Positions 48,672-53,582 of a DNA stretch of 53,582 bases are shown here, piece after piece (the first letter of the stretch is position 1; the number at the start of each line of letters is the position of its first letter). Made by a program: the position numbers and the translations under genes. A model generated the notes under the pieces. The model worked only from the letters and a program-made list of their open reading frames with translations. It had not been told where the DNA came from and did no database searches. The stretch covers positions 1-53,582 of the forward strand of contig NZ_JBBECC010000202.1 of assembly GCF_040882025.1 (NCBI RefSeq), read 5' to 3'. This DNA is from Parvibaculum sp040882025 (GTDB taxonomy: Bacteria; Pseudomonadota; Alphaproteobacteria; Parvibaculales; Parvibaculaceae).

Positions 48672-49079
48672 CTATTTGCAAGAGTACCCCCAGGCCAGAC
48701 TCGTAACGAGATCGAGATTGGCCGGCAAGTCTCTGATTTGCGGACGCTGCTCCAGGAGTGCCAGAAAGAGCTGCCGGACATTCTCCGCACTTACGCCCTC
48801 GGGTGGGAGACAGAAGGTCTGCTTCCCGATATCGCGACGCACAAGTGCGTAGTGGCCGAGGAAGCCCTGAATATAGGCGCCGCAGACGCCAAGCCGCTGT
48901 CGCTCTTCGTCGGTGATGGCCTCGGCATTTGCCGGGTGGCTGCAAACCTGAGCGAGATCCGCGCCGGTCTGAAGCGCGAAGCGTTGCGCCGCATCAGCGG
49001 ATCCCGCAAGAAACGTGTTTGCTGCCAAAAATCCTGAAATTGCCAAGGTGACCGCAAGAAAGTGCCGACTTTTGCACAT
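48672..49079 (-). CDS. Secreted Rap1a/Tai-like domain protein
   Basis: A 135-residue protein with a signal peptide (MCKSRHFLAVTLAISGFLAANTFLAGSADA) and a small helical domain with four Cys: LAQVCSHP, RLGVCGAYIQGFLGHY, TFCLPPEGVSAENVRQLFLALL and a final GYSCK. The Cys pattern and the CGAYIQGF and CLPPEGV motifs match the Rap1a/Tai family, first known as type VI effector immunity proteins but also widespread as orphan periplasmic proteins. No effector gene is nearby. GGGAGG precedes ATG 49079; the longer frame to 49142 lacks a site. Confidence 0.75.
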   Translation of the reverse strand: MCKSRHFLAVTLAISGFLAANTFLAGSADAAQRFALQTGADLAQVCSHPANAEAITDEERQRLGVCGAYIQGFLGHYALVRRDIGKQTFCLPPEGVSAENVRQLFLALLEQRPQIRDLPANLDLVTSLAWGYSCK

Positions 49080-49208
49080 CCTGTTCCTCCCATGTTGCGC
49101 AGCGTGTGCGTTTCCGGGAAGAAATCTATCAAGCTGAGTCAAGCAACTCGATCTTATGTTGTCGCATTTTGTCGATGAATGTCGCGATCGGCAGGCGGGT
49201 TTTGGCTT

Positions 49209-50624
49209 CTATCCGTCGAGGTTGCGTGGTGTAACGACAGCTTCCAGCGGCACGTTCGGCCTTAGCACAATGCGCGCCTGAGGCATCACGCGATCTGCAT
49301 TAATGATTTTGATGCGAGCTCGCTGAGTAAAGGTTCCGAGAATGAGAACCGCCTCCAGCAAGGCAAAGCTTGCTCCGATACAGATGCGTGGTCCCCCGCC
49401 GAACGGAATGTAGATGTTGCGTTGCCGTCGGGCGGCTTCATCACCGAGAAATCGCATTGGATTGAAATGGTCGGGTTGGTCCCAATGCCGGCGATGCCGA
49501 TGTAAAAGCCAAGGCGAGATAAGAACGCTCTCGCCCCGTTGCACGGTGATGTCGGACGTAAGCTCGACCGTTTTGATCGCTCTACGCATCAGGTTTGCAA
49601 CCGGCGGATAGAGTCGCAACGCTTCATCGATTACAGCGCGCGTATACTTCAGTGCCGGCACGTCGTCGATCGTGAGCGGGCGTCCGCCGGTCACCCCGTG
49701 TACTTCCTCGTAAAGCCGATCTTGCCACTCGGGATGAAGCGTCAGCAGATACCAGACCCAAGTCATTGTTGTCGCTGTCGTTTCATGCCCTGCAAGCAAA
49801 AATGTCGCCACCTCATCGCGAACCTGATCGAAAGTCATCTCGTGACCTTCCTCGCTTTCCGATGCGGCCATCAACCGGCGCAGCAGTGTCGTCTCATCGC
49901 CATCGCTTTTGGCTTCCGACATAATGCGGTGTGCAAAGATATCGAGCTTGCGTCGCCCCGGCGCCACTACGGCCTCGATCACCCGGTCACGCAACGTCGA
50001 CGGCAGAAAGGCGGAAGCGAGAAACATTGCCGGAAATGTGTCGAGCGTTGATGTCACGGTGTGAGAGATGGCATCGATATCCTTGTCGAGATTCGAGCTC
50101 AGGACCGCCTCGCCGATAATTTCAAGAGTCAATTTTGTCATCTCTCGATCGATACGGAAGATACCTTGTTGTTCCAATGAGCGACGTACAGAGCGCTCGG
50201 CTGCACGCACAAGGAGCGGTGCGAAATCACGTACGCTCGAATGTTGAAAGATTGGAGCGGCAAGCCTTCGGTTTCTACGCCACGTCGTGCCTTCGGCAGT
50301 CAGAAGGCCATTGCCCAGCAATGGCTTCAAAATGGCGAGCTGATTGTCGTCCTTGGGGAAATTTTCCGCATCGCTCACAAGAATGCGTCGGATGGCTTCG
50401 GGATCGTTCACAATCAAGCCTCGGCCGGCGCGTGCGACGCCCACCCGAAAGGCGCACGAATTTACCTCGTACCAGAAGTCGGGGTAGGAGGCGATCAAAT
50501 TGGCAAGGAGATATGGCTTGAAAAGTGCGGCACCGATACCCGGAGGTGCTTTTGGCGGTATCGGCCGCGCCGGAACGATATCTTCCGGTTCCCCGGCTTC
50601 GATTTCCGCAAGCATTGCCGCCAT
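49209..50624 (-). CDS. Cytochrome P450
   Basis: A 471-residue P450. I-helix oxygen-binding AGHETTATTMTW, K-helix ExxR in EALRLYPP, PERF-like FNPMRFL and the heme loop FGGGPRICIGAS with ligand Cys415. It is soluble, with no N-terminal anchor. CYP class not assignable without a search; sequence style (TAEGTTWRRNRRLAAPIF) is like bacterial fatty-acid or alkane hydroxylases. AAGGAG lies before ATG 50624. It is the second gene of an operon, 34 bases after the PF10118 gene. Confidence 0.95.
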   Translation of the reverse strand: MAAMLAEIEAGEPEDIVPARPIPPKAPPGIGAALFKPYLLANLIASYPDFWYEVNSCAFRVGVARAGRGLIVNDPEAIRRILVSDAENFPKDDNQLAILKPLLGNGLLTAEGTTWRRNRRLAAPIFQHSSVRDFAPLLVRAAERSVRRSLEQQGIFRIDREMTKLTLEIIGEAVLSSNLDKDIDAISHTVTSTLDTFPAMFLASAFLPSTLRDRVIEAVVAPGRRKLDIFAHRIMSEAKSDGDETTLLRRLMAASESEEGHEMTFDQVRDEVATFLLAGHETTATTMTWVWYLLTLHPEWQDRLYEEVHGVTGGRPLTIDDVPALKYTRAVIDEALRLYPPVANLMRRAIKTVELTSDITVQRGESVLISPWLLHRHRRHWDQPDHFNPMRFLGDEAARRQRNIYIPFGGGPRICIGASFALLEAVLILGTFTQRARIKIINADRVMPQARIVLRPNVPLEAVVTPRNLDG

Positions 50625-50658
50625 GTCGATTATCTCCTTGTATTCTCCCTGTCGGCAC

Positions 50659-51507
50659 TCACATCGGGTTAACGGTCGCGCCGCCGAACTCGCTCATCAC
50701 GGACGAGACAAGTTCTCGGTTGTCGTGATCCCAGGGATGAAAATCCTTCTTGTAGAAATCGAGATACGGACGCATTAGTCCGCGCATTGCGCCGCGTTCT
50801 CCGAACAGAAACTTCAGTCCATTGCTCCACAGCCTTACTCGCGACCCTTCATAGTCGCGCAGCAGGAGACGCATGTTTCGGATTACATGGTTCGTGAATT
50901 CGATCGTCACGAGCACCATCGCAAGCCTGCGTCGCCATGTTCTGCCACCGATGGCAACAAAGACGTCAAAGGCAACTGACTTGTGTTCTGTTTCCTCGAG
51001 AGCGTGCCAACGCCACAACGCAGCCATTTTCGGATCCGCGTCTTCGAGACCTTCGGGGTTCCTGAAAGTTGCGTCGGCCAGAATGGCGGTCAGATGCTCG
51101 AAGGCGACGGTGCCCGCCAATTGTTGCCTTGCTGAGAGCCAGCGTCGCGCCATTGCTTGACGCCACTTGACCGCTCTCTCCATCTTTTCCAGCGGTATAC
51201 CGCGCGCCCGGCATAACGCTTCGTTGTAGCGTTGATGTTCCCGGCGGTGGATAGATTCCTGTGCCGTGAAACCGCGAATCCGCCTGTCGAGTTCCGGGTC
51301 TTCGATCCTGTCGCGAAATGTCTTCACGCTGTCGATGAAGAACTGCTCGCCAAGAGGAAAGAGAATCGACATCGCATCGAAAAATGCGGTCCGGAACGGG
51401 TCATTACCGTTCCAGTTCGTGGCCAGGGCTTCGTCGATATCGAACTGCCTGTTACGCGGTACAATTTCGACATTTTCCGGCGTGCGGGAGAGGCTGGAGC
51501 TGTGCAT
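50659..51507 (-). CDS. PF10118-type predicted metal-dependent hydrolase
   Basis: A 282-residue protein of the same family as 705-1607. Diiron-like motifs are QESIHRREHQRYN, AFEHLTAIL and WHALEETEHKSVAFDVF. The long helical region up to residue 200 and the C-terminal LRDYEGSRVRLWSNGLKFLFG are conserved. It heads the operon with the P450 and is divergent from an AraC-type activator, suggesting a joint inducible oxidation pathway. Reaction unknown. Confidence 0.85.
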   Translation of the reverse strand: MHSSSLSRTPENVEIVPRNRQFDIDEALATNWNGNDPFRTAFFDAMSILFPLGEQFFIDSVKTFRDRIEDPELDRRIRGFTAQESIHRREHQRYNEALCRARGIPLEKMERAVKWRQAMARRWLSARQQLAGTVAFEHLTAILADATFRNPEGLEDADPKMAALWRWHALEETEHKSVAFDVFVAIGGRTWRRRLAMVLVTIEFTNHVIRNMRLLLRDYEGSRVRLWSNGLKFLFGERGAMRGLMRPYLDFYKKDFHPWDHDNRELVSSVMSEFGGATVNPM

Positions 51508-51601
51508 GTTGAACCTGCTTTGTGAGGGCGTGCCTTGCGGCGTCTCTTTGACGCCTTAGATAAGGGTTTTGGTTGAACGTTGGAGGTCATGTTCGGCCAA
51601 C

Positions 51602-52690
51602 ATGGGGGTCATGAACGGACACGCGATGCGCATTGAACCGGGTTATGTCGAAATTTTTGCCGCCGTGCTGAAGGAGCTGGGCCACGAACCGATGGCTTTT
51701 CCTCTGCCGAATACAGGGCCGGTATCCGAAGACGAATTTCGCCGCATGCTGGAGAACCTCGTGTCGCTGACTGGCGAACCGTCTATAGCGCTTCGGCTGG
51801 GCGCCAATATGCATTTGGGAACCCATGGCTTGCTTGGCCACGCCATCCTGAGCAGCCGCAGCCTTCGCCAGGCCGCGGGCTTGATGATTCAGTACAGCCC
51901 GCTTCAGGGAGCGCAGGGACGGATTCAGCTCGCCTTCACGGGGGATCGCGCGATTCTGACATTTGATCCGCCTTTTACAGTCGACGGCGCACCCCATTTT
52001 TTGATCGAGCTTTTCTTTGCCGGCGTTCTTGCCGCATTGCGGCAACTGATCGGACCGCTACCGGATGAGTGCAGACTTGAGCTCGCCTACTTGCCGTCAA
52101 TGCCCGACGATGTTTATCGCCGATATCTTGGGGTCGATGTCTCATTCGGAAACTCTGCGAACCGTTTCATCGGCCCCAACGATCGCATTGATCAACCCTT
52201 GTCGGCGGCGGCGATTCCCGTCGCCGAAATGTATCGGCGGCAATGCGAACGCCTGCTGCAGGACATGAACGCGAAAAGCGGGTTGGGCGGCGAGGTGCGC
52301 CGCATGATCCTAGACGCTCGGGGACGCTTCCCCGGCATGAGGGAGGCGGCGCGACGGCAGAACATGAGCGAACGTACGCTCCGAAGGCGCCTCGCGGAAG
52401 AGGATGTATCTTATCGCGGTATTGTCGACGAAGTACGCAATCATCTTGCCCGCGTATATCTTCGTGAAACGCCGTTGTCTGTCGCGGACGTTGCCTCGTT
52501 GCTCGGTTTCGACGATGTCGCAAACTTTCGCAGGGCCTTCAGAAAGTGGAACGGGTGTGCTCCGCAAGACTTCCGTATGCAGACTACGGCTCAAAATGAA
52601 ACACGAAGTCTGTCATCTGACCTTCCGACATCGGACGAACAAACGCGCACTCAATTGCACACGCCTCCACACCGAAAGACGTTCGTGTGA
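51602..52690 (+). CDS. AraC-family transcriptional regulator
   Basis: A 362-residue regulator with an Arabinose_bd-type N-terminal ligand domain (LGANMHLGTHGLLGHAILSSRSLRQA) and a C-terminal AraC double helix-turn-helix (MSERTLRRRLAEEDVSYRGIVDEVR, then SVADVASLLGFDDVANFRRAFRKWNG). Members of this type (OruR/ArgR-like) often activate a divergent catabolic operon; here that is the PF10118-P450 pair. The start is uncertain among TTG 51569, ATG 51602 and ATG 51611. Confidence 0.9.
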   Translation: MGVMNGHAMRIEPGYVEIFAAVLKELGHEPMAFPLPNTGPVSEDEFRRMLENLVSLTGEPSIALRLGANMHLGTHGLLGHAILSSRSLRQAAGLMIQYSPLQGAQGRIQLAFTGDRAILTFDPPFTVDGAPHFLIELFFAGVLAALRQLIGPLPDECRLELAYLPSMPDDVYRRYLGVDVSFGNSANRFIGPNDRIDQPLSAAAIPVAEMYRRQCERLLQDMNAKSGLGGEVRRMILDARGRFPGMREAARRQNMSERTLRRRLAEEDVSYRGIVDEVRNHLARVYLRETPLSVADVASLLGFDDVANFRRAFRKWNGCAPQDFRMQTTAQNETRSLSSDLPTSDEQTRTQLHTPPHRKTFV

Positions 52691-52734
52691 CCTAGGCTGC
52701 TTGCATCTCAACAGCTGGGAGGAGGTGCAGGTCG

Positions 52735-53526
52735 ATGTCTGCAAACACAGCGAAAGCAGCGATCGCTATCGGCGCAATGTTTTTTGTCGCCGCGTGCAAT
52801 TCGAATGGCTCGTCATTGGGCAGCGGCGGTGTTGGAGGCGGCGGCGGTGATGGTGGAGAAGAGCCCATCCCGGCGATAGGCGTGACCGGCGAAGGCGGCG
52901 TCACGGAAACGCTCGGCCTTGCAGAACTCGTCGACCCATTGCTCGGGACAGAAGGTGTTCTGGGCGGCGGCGGAGAGGGCCTTGTCGGCGGTGAGCTGCC
53001 CCCGGAAATGCAAGAGGGTTTGGAGCCAGTTGCCGAAGGTCTGGCGCCCGTCGTCGATGCGGCAGGAGAAAACTTGCCGCTTGGCATGGTGACGGAGCAA
53101 ATCCCGGCCTTGGGTATTGCCGGTGAAGATGGTCTTGTTTACGACTTGGCAGGACAGGACCCGCTAAGCCTGCTTCTCGGCGGCAATGGGACGGTGCCGA
53201 TGCTTGTTGGCGGCGGCAATGACGGCGCGCTCGGGGACGCCCTGCCGGAAGGCGCAATACCCGGGCTGCCTGAGGGCGGCGATGGCGGCTTGCCCGGTCT
53301 CGACGGTCTGCCGCTCATCGGCGATCTCCTCGGCGGCGGTTTACCTGATCTGCCTGGTGGCGAGGATGGTCTGCCTGGCCTCGACGATCTGCCGCTCGTT
53401 GGTGATCTCCTCGACGGCGGTTTGCCGGACTTGCCGGGCGGTGACGGCGGTGATCCGCTCGCTCCCGTCACGGACCTGGTTGGCGGCGTTGTCGGTGGCG
53501 GTCTCCCAGTCCCGGGCGCCGAATAG
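52735..53526 (+). CDS. Gly/Asp-rich modular lipoprotein (family A, copy 2)
   Basis: A 263-residue lipoprotein (lipobox VAAC, Cys21) with a body of Gly, Leu, Asp and Pro. It shares modules with the 33214-34275 protein: IGVTGEGGVTETLGLAELV, and LGIAGEDGLVYDLAGQDPLS followed by GGGNDGALGDAL. The C-terminus has two near-identical 27-28-residue units (GLPGLDGLPLIGDLLGGGL and GLPGLDDLPLVGDLLDGGL). GGGAGGAGG precedes the ATG. Function unknown; probably surface-exposed and elastic or ion-binding by composition. Confidence 0.8.
   Translation: MSANTAKAAIAIGAMFFVAACNSNGSSLGSGGVGGGGGDGGEEPIPAIGVTGEGGVTETLGLAELVDPLLGTEGVLGGGGEGLVGGELPPEMQEGLEPVAEGLAPVVDAAGENLPLGMVTEQIPALGIAGEDGLVYDLAGQDPLSLLLGGNGTVPMLVGGGNDGALGDALPEGAIPGLPEGGDGGLPGLDGLPLIGDLLGGGLPDLPGGEDGLPGLDDLPLVGDLLDGGLPDLPGGDGGDPLAPVTDLVGGVVGGGLPVPGAE
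53281..53445 (+). repeat. Two imperfect tandem repeats of 84 and 81 bases
   Basis: Unit 1 (53281-53364) and unit 2 (53365-53445) encode nearly the same segment, DGGLPGLDGLPLIGDLLGGG and DGLPGLDDLPLVGDLLDGG, each ending in LPDLPGG. The difference of one codon keeps the frame. Synonymous changes between units show the duplication is not very recent. Confidence 0.9.
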
Positions 53527-53582
53527 CAGGTAGCTCGTTCTGCCTGCAGCAATACGTGCGCGGAACCGCGGGGGCCGGGCCC

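Noticed and set aside
1..53582. CRISPR arrays, prophage or complete insertion sequences
   Set aside because: No regularly spaced repeats, phage structural or integrase genes, or full transposase with inverted repeats were seen.

Overview
The window reads as a chromosomal segment of a high-GC alphaproteobacterium. The main signs are a GcrA-type cell-cycle regulator, a SAM-II riboswitch in front of metZ, the long two-domain form of dCTP deaminase, the phoR-pstSCAB-phoU-phoB order and a Caulobacter-style cpa/tad locus. The mix of PF10118 hydrolases, a cytochrome P450 and acyl-CoA enzymes would fit a Parvibaculum-like lineage, but that is an inference and no 16S gene is present.

Layout. (1) 1-3863: a leftward three-gene operon (SDR, PF10118 hydrolase, styrene-oxide-isomerase-like membrane protein) divergent from an acyl-CoA dehydrogenase. 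A Pho box at the left edge points out of the window. (2) 3873-13315: the complete phosphate module, sensor kinase PhoR, PstSCAB transporter, PhoU and PhoB. A four-unit Pho box lies before pstS and a strong stem-loop lies between pstS and pstC. (3) 13400-22540: housekeeping genes: gcrA, an orphan ABC-2 permease, an arginine operon coupled by ATGA overlaps (argD-argF-hslO-lipoprotein), argE, apaG and metZ under a SAM-II riboswitch with its own terminator. (4) 22594-29169: a small CoiA-like zinc protein, dCTP deaminase, a GNAT gene with twin operator-like dyads, a dienelactone hydrolase, an FMN alpha-hydroxy-acid dehydrogenase, a radical SAM protein and a DUF2804 protein, then tRNA-Gly(CCC).

(5) 29.3-48.1 kb is an accessory region just 3' of the tRNA. 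It starts with an IS1595-type zinc-ribbon remnant and holds a Tad/Flp pilus locus: cpaB, cpaC, cpaE, cpaF, tadB, tadC, tadD, a small lipoprotein, flp and tadE on the plus strand, with a tadG-like gene on the minus strand. Embedded or attached are an orphan TpsB (FhaC/ShlB-type) transporter, a Gly-rich modular lipoprotein, two single-domain response regulators, a soluble histidine kinase and an OmpR-type regulator. CtrA-box-like sequences precede the tadG-like gene and one response regulator, so pilus assembly may be tied to the cell cycle. No prepilin peptidase (cpaA) or cpaD is seen.

(6) 48.4-53.6 kb: a 57-residue ORF, a Rap1a/Tai-like secreted protein, a PF10118 hydrolase-P450 operon divergent from an AraC-type activator, and a second member of the Gly-rich lipoprotein family.

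The best candidate for something undescribed is the pair of modular Gly-rich lipoproteins (33.2 kb and 52.7 kb) together with the partnerless TpsB beside the first one. The best regulatory candidates are the twin GGTC-N4-GACC dyads around the GNAT promoter and the CtrA-like boxes in the Tad locus.
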